Shown here one piece after another: positions 34,045-43,371 of a stretch of DNA of 64,000 nt; positions within the stretch are counted from its first letter, which is position 1, and the number at the start of each line of letters is the position of its first letter. Source of the stretch: DASUAS01 sp963720765 (GTDB lineage Bacteria > Actinomycetota > Acidimicrobiia > IMCC26256 > DASPTH01); assembly GCA_963720765.1 (NCBI GenBank), contig CAVRGS010000011.1, positions 310,001-374,000 of the forward strand. Direction: 5' to 3'. The notes beneath the pieces are model-generated. The model ran no database searches. It was not told the origin of the DNA and saw only the letters and a program-made list of their open reading frames with translations. The position numbers and the translations under genes are program-made.

Positions 34045-35310
34045 CTATTTGCGAGCGGACAGCGAGGTGCGCATCCCTTCCCCCCGATCGGACCTTCCCC
34101 ACGATCGAGCCTTCCCCACGATCGAGCCTTCCCCGATCGAGGGTGAGCGGCTACGCGACGCTCGCTCGCAGAGGAGCTCGATCTGGGCGTCGGTGAGCGT
34201 GAGCGCCACCCGCACGTGGTCGCTGCTGGCGGTGCCGTAGAAGTCGCCCGGCGCGACGACGAGACCGGTGGTGGCGAGCTCCTCCGCGATGGCCCAGCCG
34301 TCGCGCGCGCGATCGGCGTCGCGCAGCCACAGATAGAAGGTGGAGGACCCACCGTCGTGCACCAGCCCGCGCGACTCGAGCGCGGGCAGCGCGAGTGCGC
34401 GCCGCCGCGCGTACCGAGCCTGCTGCTCGCGGACGTGCTCGTCGTCGCCCAGCGCCGCGGCCGCCGCGGCCTGGATCGGTGACGGCATCATCAGCCCGCC
34501 GTGCTTGCGCAGCTCGCCCAGATACGTGACGAGGTCACGGTCGCCGGCGACGAACCCGGCGCGCAACCCGGCCATGTTCGAGCGCTTCGACAACGAATGC
34601 ACCACGAGCACGCCGTCGGACCCGCCATCCGACGCGGTCGTGAGCGCGGTGATCGGCGCGGCGGGCGCACCGTCCGCGTCGTAGGTGAACTCGGCGTAGC
34701 ACTCGTCGCTGGCGACGACGATCCCGCGGGAACGGGCCCACGCCACCGCGTCGAGCATCCGCTCTGGAGTCGAGACCGCACCGGTGGGGTTGTTCGGATC
34801 GTTGAGCCAGAGGAGCAGGGCGCGCTCGGCGTCGGCGGGGTCGACGCGGTCGAGGTCGAGATGCCACTCGTCGTCGACGGGCACCGGCACGGCGCGGAGC
34901 TCCGCCAGCAGCGCGCCCATCTCGTAGGTCGGGTACGCCACCGCGGGATACAGCACGGTGTCGCGCGACGGGTCGCGCAGCGAGAGCATGCGCGGCAGCG
35001 ACGCCACCACTTCCTTGGTGCCGATGCACGCGATCACGTCGTCGACCGTGAGCGAGCACGCGAAGCGGCGCGCCATCCATCCCACCGCGGCTTCGCGGAA
35101 CTTCGGGCTGCCGATGGTGGCCGGGTACCCGGTGCCCGCGGGCGCCGCGACCGCGAGCGCGTCGAGCACGACGGCGGGCATCGGGTCGACCGGGGTGCCG
35201 ACCGAGGCGTCGAGCATGCCGCCGGGCACCGCCGACGCAGTGGCGCGGATGGGGCCGAGGCGGTCGTGCGGGTACGGCGGAGGGACGAAGGCCGGCGGGT
35301 CGGAGGGCAT
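34045..35310 (-). CDS. dapC: succinyldiaminopimelate transaminase
   Basis: This 421-residue fold-type I aminotransferase has PLP-binding Lys in HSLSKRSNMAGLR, LLLWLNDPNNPTGAV (cofactor Asn), ASDECYAEF (Asp and Tyr) and a C-terminal Arg region in SDHVRVALTLT. It transfers an amino group to N-succinyl-2-amino-6-oxopimelate. The last 35 residues (from about SRSRSPSIGEG) are not aminotransferase-like. They are encoded by a 17-base tandem repeat at 34076-34141 and look like a recent extension. It is 10 bases before dapD. Confidence 0.92.
   Translation of the reverse strand: MPSDPPAFVPPPYPHDRLGPIRATASAVPGGMLDASVGTPVDPMPAVVLDALAVAAPAGTGYPATIGSPKFREAAVGWMARRFACSLTVDDVIACIGTKEVVASLPRMLSLRDPSRDTVLYPAVAYPTYEMGALLAELRAVPVPVDDEWHLDLDRVDPADAERALLLWLNDPNNPTGAVSTPERMLDAVAWARSRGIVVASDECYAEFTYDADGAPAAPITALTTASDGGSDGVLVVHSLSKRSNMAGLRAGFVAGDRDLVTYLGELRKHGGLMMPSPIQAAAAAALGDDEHVREQQARYARRRALALPALESRGLVHDGGSSTFYLWLRDADRARDGWAIAEELATTGLVVAPGDFYGTASSDHVRVALTLTDAQIELLCERASRSRSPSIGEGSIVGKARSWGRSDRGEGMRTSLSARK
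34076..34141. repeat. 17-base tandem repeat, four units
   Basis: Units CCTTCCCCMCGATCGRR begin at 34076, 34093, 34110 and 34127. The two middle copies are identical (CCTTCCCCACGATCGAG), the first has three changes and the last lacks two bases. The array lies within the 3' end of dapC, so a change in copy number would change the reading frame and C-terminus. Confidence 0.85.
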
Positions 35311-35320
35311 CGCGCGCAGG

Positions 35321-36628
35321 CTAACTGTCTGGTTGCTCGTAGCACTCCACGCGCGCCCGGCCCCGGTCCTTCGCGGTGTACATGGCGAAGTCGGCGCGGC
35401 GCAGCAGCTCGCCGGGGGTGGTGTCGCCGTGCTCGGTCCCCGCGATGCCGATGCTCACGGTGGTCACCAGTGGGCTCGCACCGAAGTCGATCGGTTCGGA
35501 GATCACCGCGAGGAGGCGCTCGGCCACTTGCATCGCCTCGCTCGGGTCGTGGAGGTCGGCGAGCACCGCGGCAAACTCGTCCCCGCCCAGGCGCGCGACG
35601 CTGTCGGACGGCCGCAACGTCTGCTGCAACCGCTGGCTGACCACTTGCAACAGGCGGTCACCGATCTCATGACCGAGGTTGTCGTTGACGGTCTTGAAGC
35701 GGTCGAGATCGAGGTACAGCACCGCGAGGTACGACCGGTGCCGCCGGATGCGCGCGAGCGCGGCCTCGAGCCGGTCGAGCAGCAGCACGCGGTTCGGCAG
35801 CCCGGTGAGCGCGTCGTGCAGCGCCCGGTGACTGAGGAACGCTTCCTTGGCCTTCAGCGCGGTCACGTCGCGCGCGATCCCGGTGGCCGCGACCACCGCA
35901 CCCGACGAGTCCCGCAGGGGCACCACCCTGTGCTCGGTCCAGATCTGCGTCCCATCGCGCCGCGTCATGCGCAGCTGCATCGACCGCACGCCGTCGATGC
36001 CTTCGAGTCCGAGCGCACGAACGACGTCGACGTCTTCCTCGTGGGTGACCCGCACGATCAACGACGGATCGTCGTAGAACTCCTGCGGCGTGTACCCGAG
36101 TTGCGCCTCGACTGCGGGGTTCATGTAGTCGAAGCGCGGCGCGTCGCCGATGGTGAAGCGGTACACGACGTCGGCCGCGTTCTCGGCGATGAGTCGGAAG
36201 CGCTCTTCCGAGGCCCGCAGTTCGGCTTCCACACGGCGCTGCTCCGTGACGTCGACGAACGTGCAGATCACTGCGGTGATCGAGTCGTCGTCCCCATCGC
36301 GCACGGGCGACGTTCCCACGCTCACCCACACCAGCGGAGCGCCGGCGACGCGGACACCCATCAGGTAGTCACGCAACACCACGCCCTCGTGCAACGCCCG
36401 CGTCGTCGGCAGCTCGTGACCCCGGAGGCGGTCGCCGTGTTCGTCGGTGAACTCGAGTGGCTTCACGAAGAAGCCGTCCTCGGACACCGACTCGCCCAAC
36501 TTGGCGAACTCGTCGCGGGCGCGGCGGTTGGCGGCCAACACCCGACCTTGCTGATCGAGCGCGACGACCGCGATCTCGAGCGCGTCGAGCATCGAGTCGT
36601 ACGGGATGGCGGTGGAGCCTTCGGTCAC
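35321..36628 (-). CDS. diguanylate cyclase with two PAS domains
   Basis: This 435-residue enzyme should make cyclic di-GMP. PAS-like domains occupy about 10-130 and 140-260 (with PAC-type ends VDVTEQRRVEAELRASEERF and ARDVTALKAKEAFL). The GGDEF domain is at 265-430: LTGLPNRVLLLDRLE, catalytic GGDEF at 348-352 and an inhibitory I-site R339-x-x-D342 at the canonical distance. No EAL domain or membrane segment is seen, so it is a cytosolic sensor. The GTG start at 36628 overlaps the hflX stop by four bases, an unusual place for a second-messenger enzyme. Confidence 0.93.
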   Translation of the reverse strand: MTEGSTAIPYDSMLDALEIAVVALDQQGRVLAANRRARDEFAKLGESVSEDGFFVKPLEFTDEHGDRLRGHELPTTRALHEGVVLRDYLMGVRVAGAPLVWVSVGTSPVRDGDDDSITAVICTFVDVTEQRRVEAELRASEERFRLIAENAADVVYRFTIGDAPRFDYMNPAVEAQLGYTPQEFYDDPSLIVRVTHEEDVDVVRALGLEGIDGVRSMQLRMTRRDGTQIWTEHRVVPLRDSSGAVVAATGIARDVTALKAKEAFLSHRALHDALTGLPNRVLLLDRLEAALARIRRHRSYLAVLYLDLDRFKTVNDNLGHEIGDRLLQVVSQRLQQTLRPSDSVARLGGDEFAAVLADLHDPSEAMQVAERLLAVISEPIDFGASPLVTTVSIGIAGTEHGDTTPGELLRRADFAMYTAKDRGRARVECYEQPDS

Positions 36629-37944
36629 GCGATCGGGTTGACGACGAACTCGCCGAAGCGAGTGACTGTCGACGCGGGCAGTCGCGCTCGCAATCGACTC
36701 CCGCCCTCTGCATGCACTTCGACCAAGACCTCGCCCTCCCGGTGCAGTGCCGCGACCACGTCGCCCCGTCCGTACGGCACCAAGAACTCAACGATAGGAG
36801 CGAGTGCCCTCAATCGCGCCGCGAGGGTGTCCAAGAGCACATTCACGCCCTCGCCGGTGACGGCCGACACGACGACCGCCTGCGGGTGCACGGTGAGGAG
36901 CAACTTCACGTCAACCGCGGTTGCGACGTCGGCCTTGTTGAGCACCAGGAGCTCGGGGACCTGATCCGCACCGATCTCCCGCAGGACCTTCCGCACGGCG
37001 TCGATCTGGTCCTCGGCGTCGGGAACGCGGGCGTCGACGACGTGGACGAGGAGATCGGCGTCGACCACCTCTTCGAGGGTGGAGCTGAACGACTCGACGA
37101 GCTGGTGCGGGAGTCGCTGCACGAAGCCGACGGTGTCGGAGGCGAGCACGGTCTCGCCGCCGGGGAGGCGCAGGCGGCGCGTGGTGGGGTCGAGGGTGGA
37201 GAAGAGGCGGTCCTCGACCAGGACGTCGGCGTCGGTCAGGCGGTTCAGCAGCGTCGACTTGCCGGCGTTGGTGTAGCCGACGAGCGCCACGGTGGAGCGC
37301 GCGCTGCGCTTGCGGCTCTTGCGTTGCGTGTCACGGTTCTTGGCCAGGGTCTTGAGCTCGCGCTCGAGCCGGGAGATGCGCGTCTGGATGCGGCGGCGGT
37401 CGACTTCGAGCTGGGTCTCACCAGGACCGCGGTTGCCGACGAGGCCACCGCGCGCGCCACCACCGGCGCCCTGCTGGCTGAGTTGGAGACCGCGGCCGCG
37501 CAGACGCGGGAGCCGGTAGCGGAGCTGCGCGAGCTCCACCTGCACCATGCCCTCCTGGCTGCGCGCGTGCTGGGCGAAGATGTCGAGGATCAGCGCAACG
37601 CGATCGACGACGTCGACCTTGAACAGCTTCTCGAGGTTGCGCTGCTGCGCGGGCGTGAGCTCGTCGTCGAACACCACGAGGTCGACATCGAGGGTCTCCG
37701 CGAGCTCCTGCAGCTCTTTGGCCTTTCCCGAACCGATGTAGGTGGCGGGGTCGGGTGCGTCGCGCCGTTGCAGGATGAGCTCCACGGGATCTGCGCCGGC
37801 GGTGTCGACGAGCAGCGCGAGCTCGTCGAGCGACGCTTGCGCGCCTTCGGCGTCGCGCGTGCCGATGCCGGTGCCCACGAGCAGCGCGCGCTGGCGCAGG
37901 ACGTCGAGATCGACCTCGGTCGCGGTGAGACGCCGGCGACTCAT
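36625..37944 (-). CDS. hflX: ribosome-associated GTPase HflX
   Basis: This 439-residue GTPase splits stalled or heat-damaged 70S ribosomes. Its N-terminal nucleotide-binding half has DPATYIGSGKAKELQELA, then the family linker NRGPGETQLEVDRRRI. The G domain has G1 GYTNAGKSTLLNRL, G3 DTVGFVQRLPH and G4 LNKADV. The ATG at 37944 overlaps the dapF stop (ATGA). The length fits actinobacterial HflX. Confidence 0.96.
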   Translation of the reverse strand: MSRRRLTATEVDLDVLRQRALLVGTGIGTRDAEGAQASLDELALLVDTAGADPVELILQRRDAPDPATYIGSGKAKELQELAETLDVDLVVFDDELTPAQQRNLEKLFKVDVVDRVALILDIFAQHARSQEGMVQVELAQLRYRLPRLRGRGLQLSQQGAGGGARGGLVGNRGPGETQLEVDRRRIQTRISRLERELKTLAKNRDTQRKSRKRSARSTVALVGYTNAGKSTLLNRLTDADVLVEDRLFSTLDPTTRRLRLPGGETVLASDTVGFVQRLPHQLVESFSSTLEEVVDADLLVHVVDARVPDAEDQIDAVRKVLREIGADQVPELLVLNKADVATAVDVKLLLTVHPQAVVVSAVTGEGVNVLLDTLAARLRALAPIVEFLVPYGRGDVVAALHREGEVLVEVHAEGGSRLRARLPASTVTRFGEFVVNPIA

Positions 37945-38822
37945 ACGCGTTTCGCCAGCTCGAGATCCAAGTCGACGTCGAACACGTGCACGACCGGCCC
38001 ACCGAGGCGGATGCCGCGGGTCGGGCCGGCGCCCAGTTCCACCGTGAGGTCGCCACCGGGCACGTGCACCGTGACGCGCGGGCCGACGAGGCCGCGATGG
38101 TGCGCGACCGCGGCGGTGGCGCACGCGCCGGTGCCGCAGCTGAGGGTCTCCCCCACCCCGCGCTCCCACACCCGCATGTCGAGCTCGTCGGTGGCGCCGG
38201 GCGTGACGCGCACGAACTCGACGTTGGTGCGCTTGGGAAAGCGCTCGTCGACTTCGAGGTGCGGGCCGTGTTGGGTGACGCGAGCACGGGCAGGATCGTC
38301 GACGAACAGCACGAGATGCGGGTTGCCCATGCCTGCCGCGTCGCCCTCGTAGCGGGTGCCGTGGAAGTCGGCGGTGATGCCGAAGGGCGAGTCGAGCGCG
38401 ACCGGGATCTGCGCGGGATCCCAGGTGACCGAGCCCATGTCGACGGTGACGTACGCGACCTCACCCGTGCTCGGGTGGCGCGTGAGCTCGACCTGGCGAC
38501 GGCCGCCCCCCGTGTCGACCGCGAGCGCGCCGTCGGCGCCGAGGCCGTCGCGCGCCGCGACCCACGCGAGGGTGCGCATGCCGTTCCCGCTCATCTCGGC
38601 CATGCCGCCGTCGGCGTTGAAGAGCAGCATCTCGGCGTCGGCGCCGTTCGCGCCCGGCTTCACCACGATGAGCCCGTCGGCGCCGATGCCGGTGTGGCGG
38701 TCGCAGAGCGCGCGCGCCTGCTCCGTGTGGACGGAGTACTCAGAGGCATCGGAACCGAGCCACGACCACACGAGGAAGTCGTTGCCGGTGGCGTGCAGCT
38801 TGGACAGCCGGACGGCGGTCAT
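37941..38822 (-). CDS. dapF: diaminopimelate epimerase with Ser at the first catalytic position
   Basis: This 293-residue enzyme interconverts LL- and meso-diaminopimelate in lysine and peptidoglycan synthesis. KLHATGNDFLVW, GIGADGLIVV, GMGNPHLVLFV and LSCGTGACATAAV identify the family, and the last contains the second catalytic cysteine C229. The first catalytic cysteine normally sits in CGNGxR; here the codon is AGC and the motif reads MSGNGMR (S78). The enzyme may use a different acid/base or have reduced activity. The ATG at 38822 overlaps miaA (ATGA). Confidence 0.93.
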   Translation of the reverse strand: MTAVRLSKLHATGNDFLVWSWLGSDASEYSVHTEQARALCDRHTGIGADGLIVVKPGANGADAEMLLFNADGGMAEMSGNGMRTLAWVAARDGLGADGALAVDTGGGRRQVELTRHPSTGEVAYVTVDMGSVTWDPAQIPVALDSPFGITADFHGTRYEGDAAGMGNPHLVLFVDDPARARVTQHGPHLEVDERFPKRTNVEFVRVTPGATDELDMRVWERGVGETLSCGTGACATAAVAHHRGLVGPRVTVHVPGGDLTVELGAGPTRGIRLGGPVVHVFDVDLDLELAKRV

Positions 38823-39745
38823 GCGCTCCAGCTTGCCAGCAGGGCAGGGAGGATCGGGCACGCATTCCCCGGCGCCCCGAACCAGGTGATGCGAGGGTCG
38901 CGGCGGAACCACATGCGTTGGCGACGGGCGAACTGGCGAGTGCGGACCACGACCGCGTCCAACGCTGCGTCGAGACCGGTGTTCCCGTCGAGCCCGTGCG
39001 TGCCGTCGAGGTGCTCGAGCACCTCGCGGTAGCCGATGGCCTGCGCGGCAGTGCGCGAGAGCTCACCCCGTGCACGGAGGCCGCGCACCTCGTCGACCAG
39101 CCCCGCGTCGCGCATGGCGGCGACGCGTGCGGCGATGCGGGAGTTGAGCACGTCACGCGGGAGCCACACGCCGGCGATGCGCACCGGGAACATGGTCTCG
39201 CCGTGGGTCTGGATGCCGGGGCCGAACGACGAGAACCGTCGACCGGTGATCTCGATCACCTCGAGCGCGCGGGTGAGGCGGCGGGTGTTGCCGGGCCCGA
39301 TGTTGGCTGCGGCATCCGGGTCGAGGTGGAGCAGCTCCGCGTAGAGGTCGGAGTCGGGGCGCGCCATGATCGCCTCGCGCACGGCGCGGTCTTCGGGTGG
39401 GAACGTGAGCGGATCGATCACCGCCTGCACGTACAGGCCGGTCCCGCCGACGAGCAGGGCCCGCTTGCCGCGCGCCTCGATGTCGGCGACCGCGGCACGC
39501 GCCTCGTGCTGGAAGCGGACGACCGACCACTCGTCGGTGGGGTCGGCGACGTCGACGAGGTGGTGCGGGACCAGTGCCTGCTCGGCCGCGCTCGGCTTCG
39601 CGGTGCCGATGTCGAGCCCGCGGTAGACCTGCATGGAGTCGACCGAGACCAATTCGACGTCTCCGAAGGCACGCGCCACCTCGAGCGCGAGCGCCGACTT
39701 CCCGGAAGCGGTGGGGCCGACGATCGCGAGGTGCGGACGGGTCAC
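38819..39745 (-). CDS. miaA: tRNA dimethylallyltransferase
   Basis: This 308-residue enzyme adds a dimethylallyl group to A37 of tRNAs reading U-starting codons. The P-loop GPTASGKS is at 10-17, with DSMQVYRGLDIGTAKP, LVGGTGLYVQAVIDP, GNTRRLTRALEV and QAIGYREVLEHLDG at the expected places. The start is a GTG at 39745. It follows miaB, whose product methylthiolates the same base, by only eight bases. Confidence 0.96.
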   Translation of the reverse strand: MTRPHLAIVGPTASGKSALALEVARAFGDVELVSVDSMQVYRGLDIGTAKPSAAEQALVPHHLVDVADPTDEWSVVRFQHEARAAVADIEARGKRALLVGGTGLYVQAVIDPLTFPPEDRAVREAIMARPDSDLYAELLHLDPDAAANIGPGNTRRLTRALEVIEITGRRFSSFGPGIQTHGETMFPVRIAGVWLPRDVLNSRIAARVAAMRDAGLVDEVRGLRARGELSRTAAQAIGYREVLEHLDGTHGLDGNTGLDAALDAVVVRTRQFARRQRMWFRRDPRITWFGAPGNACPILPALLASWSA

Positions 39746-39753
39746 GAGCCTCG

Positions 39754-41171
39754 TCAGGCGGGCGCGGCGGTGACGGGGATGCGGATGCGCGCCGGACGGG
39801 GGGCGGGTGCGACACCGACGAGATCACCGCGCAGCCAATGGGGTGCGGCGTAGGTGACGACGACGTCGGCGGTCCCGCCCACGGCGACCTCGGCGTCGCC
39901 GGGAGCGAAGTGCACCAGCTTGTTCTGACGGGTGCGGCCGGACCACATGGCGCCGTCGTTCTTCGACGGGCCCTCGAGCAACAACGACTCGGTCCTTCCG
40001 ACGCGCGCCTGGTGCTTCGCCAGCGCGTGCCGCTCCACCACGTCGGTGAGGCGACGCATGCGCTCCTGCGCGACCTCGGGAGCGACGAAGTCGTCGACCA
40101 TGTCGGCCGCGGGAGTGCCCGGGCGGGGGGAGAACACGAACGTGTACGCGGCGTCGTAGGCCGCTTCGTCCACCACCTCGAGGGTGCGCGCGAAGTCGTC
40201 GTCGGTCTCGCCGGGGAAGCCGACGATGATGTCGGTGGTGACGGCGAGATCGGTGACGGCCGCGCGCGCGCGGCCGCGAGGCGCTGCAGGTATCGCTCGG
40301 CGGTGTAGCCGCGGTGCATGCGCGACAGCGTGCGGTCGCTCCCGGACTGCAACGGGAGGTGCAGGTGCTCGCACACCGCGTCGCACTCACCCATCGCGGC
40401 GATGGTTTCGGGGCGCAGGTCCTTCGGGTGAGGTGACGTGAAGCGGATGCGGTCGATGCCGCCGACCGCGTCGAGCGCGCGCAGCAGGTCGGCGAACTGC
40501 GGGCGGTACTGCCCGGCGCCGAGGTCGCGCCCGTAGGAGTTGACGTTCTGGCCGAGGACCGTGATCTCACGGACGCCGTCGGCGGCGAGCTCTTCGACCT
40601 CGCGCACGATGTCGCCCATCCGGCGGCTGATCTCGGGGCCGCGCACGATGGGCACGATGCAGAAGGTGCACGAGTTGTCGCAGCCCACCTGGATGGTGAC
40701 CCAGGCGCTGTGGCGTGCGTCCCGGCGCGCCGGCAGGGCCGACGGGTACGCCTCGTGCTCCTCGAGGATCTCCACTACCGGGCCCTCGAAGCGGGCTCGC
40801 TCGAGCAGCGACGCCGCGTGGGCGAGGTTGTGGGTGCCGAACACCACGTCGACGTGGCCGGCGCGCTCGACGATCAGCTCGCGGTCCTTCTGCGCCAGGC
40901 ACCCTCCCACCGCGATCTGCAGGCCGGGACGTTCTGCCTTCAGCGCCTTGAGGCGACCGAGCTGACCGTAGAGCTTGTTGTCGGCGTTCTCACGGATGCA
41001 GCACGTGTTCAGCACGACCACGTCGGCCGCCTCGACGTCGTCGGTGGCCTCCATGCCCTCGGACGCGAGCAGCCCGGCGATGCGCTCGGAGTCGTGCTCG
41101 TTCATCTGGCAGCCGTAGGTGCGCACGTAGAAACGGCGCGTCGCGGCTGCCGGATGCTCGGGCGGGTTCAC
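39754..41171 (-). CDS. miaB: tRNA-2-methylthio-N6-dimethylallyladenosine synthase, one frameshift
   Basis: This radical-SAM methylthiotransferase acts on A37 after MiaA. The first frame (GTG 41171) has YVRTYGCQMNEHDSERIAG, VLNTCCIRENADNK and VGGCLAQKD (auxiliary cluster Cys), then the radical-SAM GCDNSCTFCIVPI. It is intact to RGYTAERYLQRLAAARA. The protein continues out of frame with TDLAVTTDIIVGFPGETDDDF, FVFSPRPGTPA and a TRAM domain to the stop at 39754. The shift lies in the alternating GC run at about 40258-40276, a typical error site. Corrected length is about 473 residues. It is the first gene of the series, just after the recA terminator. Confidence 0.92.
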
Positions 41172-41185
41172 GGGCGATCAGTGTA

Positions 41186-41211
41186 GGAGCGGGACCCCAA
41201 GGCCCCGCTCC
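41186..41211 (-). terminator. hairpin between recA and miaB
   Basis: GGAGCGGG and CCCGCTCC form a perfect 8-base-pair stem with a 10-base loop in the 56-base gap after recA. Confidence 0.6.
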
Positions 41212-41227
41212 CCACCACACCGGTTGC

Positions 41228-42271
<1,044 letters not shown>

Positions 42272-42416
42272 GGTGGAACCCTCCTGTGGGTTGCGCGCTC
42301 TCACGCGATCGCTGCGATCTGGTTGGGGGGAAGTCGTCGTGGGGACCGTACGACTGGGGTGTGACACTGAAAGGGACCCGTGAGGCGGGGCCTGCCCCCG
42401 AGAACCACACGTGTGC

Positions 42417-42445
42417 AACTTAGCCGAACGCCTGTTCGGTTTCAA
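42417..42445 (-). promoter_or_regulatory. recA promoter with embedded LexA box
   Basis: On the minus strand a TTGAAA -35 element (42445-42440) and a TAAGTT -10-like element (42422-42417) are 17 bases apart. The spacer holds the LexA box CGAACAGGCGTTCG (42425-42438), so LexA binding would cover the promoter. The box matches LexA box 1 upstream of lexA exactly on the opposite strand. Confidence 0.8.
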
Positions 42446-42527
42446 GCATCGCGCCTCGCCAGCGAGTTTCCGCACCAGCGGGCAGACTGCGGCGACGACC
42501 GTTCGGGTCGACTCACGAGGGGGACAC

Positions 42528-43358
42528 ATGCTGCAGGAGCTCGACGGCAAGGTCGCGGTGATCACCGGGGGCGGGAGCGGGATCGGCGCGTCGCTCGCTC
42601 GAGCCTGCGCGGCCGAGGGGATGCGAGTGGTCGTCGCCGACGTGAACGTCGACCGGGCCGAGGCGGTGGCGTCGGAGCTGCCCGACGACACCGCGTGGGG
42701 CAAGGCCGTCGACGTGTCCGACGCCGCGCAGGTGGAGGAGCTCGCCGACTTCGCCTTCGACACGTTCGGTGCCGTGCACCTGCTCTGCAACAACGCGGGC
42801 ATCTCCCCCGTCGGACGGGTCTGGGACTTCACCGACGACGAGTGGCAGACGCTGCTCGGCGTGAACGTGCGCGGCGTGGCGAACGGCATCCGCAGCTTCG
42901 TGCCGCGCATGATCGAGCAGGGCGAGGGTCACATCGTGAACACCGGCTCGGGCGCGAGCTTCGTGGCGACGCCGCGCCTCGGCCCGTACTGCGCGACCAA
43001 GCACACGATCGTCGGACTCTCGGAAGCGCTGCGCTACGAGCTCGACGGCACGGGCATCGGCGTGAGCGTGCTCGTGCCCGCGGGCGTGAACACGAACATC
43101 GGTGACGCGATGGTGCGACCGTCGGCCGACCCCGAGCAGCTCGAGGACGACTTCACCGTGCTCACGACCTCGCTCGACCCGACGTCGCTCGAGATGATCG
43201 AGCCCGATGTCGTCGCCGACGTGACCATGGTCGGCGTGAAGGAGGGCTGGGACTACATCGTGATGGGCCCCGGCCAGGAGGTCGGCGTGCAGCGTCGCTT
43301 CGACGAGGTGGTCGCCGGACACCGACTGGCCAAGGAGCGCTTCCCCTTCCTGCCCTGA
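42528..43358 (+). CDS. short-chain dehydrogenase/reductase
   Basis: This 276-residue NAD(P)-dependent oxidoreductase has the cofactor motif TGGGSGIG at 14-21, CNNAGISPVG, the catalytic Ser in NTGSGASF, and YCATK with the Tyr and Lys. The ATG at 42528 follows GAGGGGGA. It is divergent from recA, with the recA promoter region between them. The substrate, likely an alcohol or ketone, is unknown; the start style MLQELDGKVAVITGGGSGIG is common in catabolic SDRs of this group. Confidence 0.92.
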   Translation: MLQELDGKVAVITGGGSGIGASLARACAAEGMRVVVADVNVDRAEAVASELPDDTAWGKAVDVSDAAQVEELADFAFDTFGAVHLLCNNAGISPVGRVWDFTDDEWQTLLGVNVRGVANGIRSFVPRMIEQGEGHIVNTGSGASFVATPRLGPYCATKHTIVGLSEALRYELDGTGIGVSVLVPAGVNTNIGDAMVRPSADPEQLEDDFTVLTTSLDPTSLEMIEPDVVADVTMVGVKEGWDYIVMGPGQEVGVQRRFDEVVAGHRLAKERFPFLP

Positions 43359-43371
43359 CCCGCTGCGACCG

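Noticed and set aside
34958..38352. Long plus-strand open frames opposite dapC, the GGDEF gene, hflX and dapF
   Set aside because: These are antisense shadows typical of high-GC DNA; the minus-strand proteins carry all motifs.
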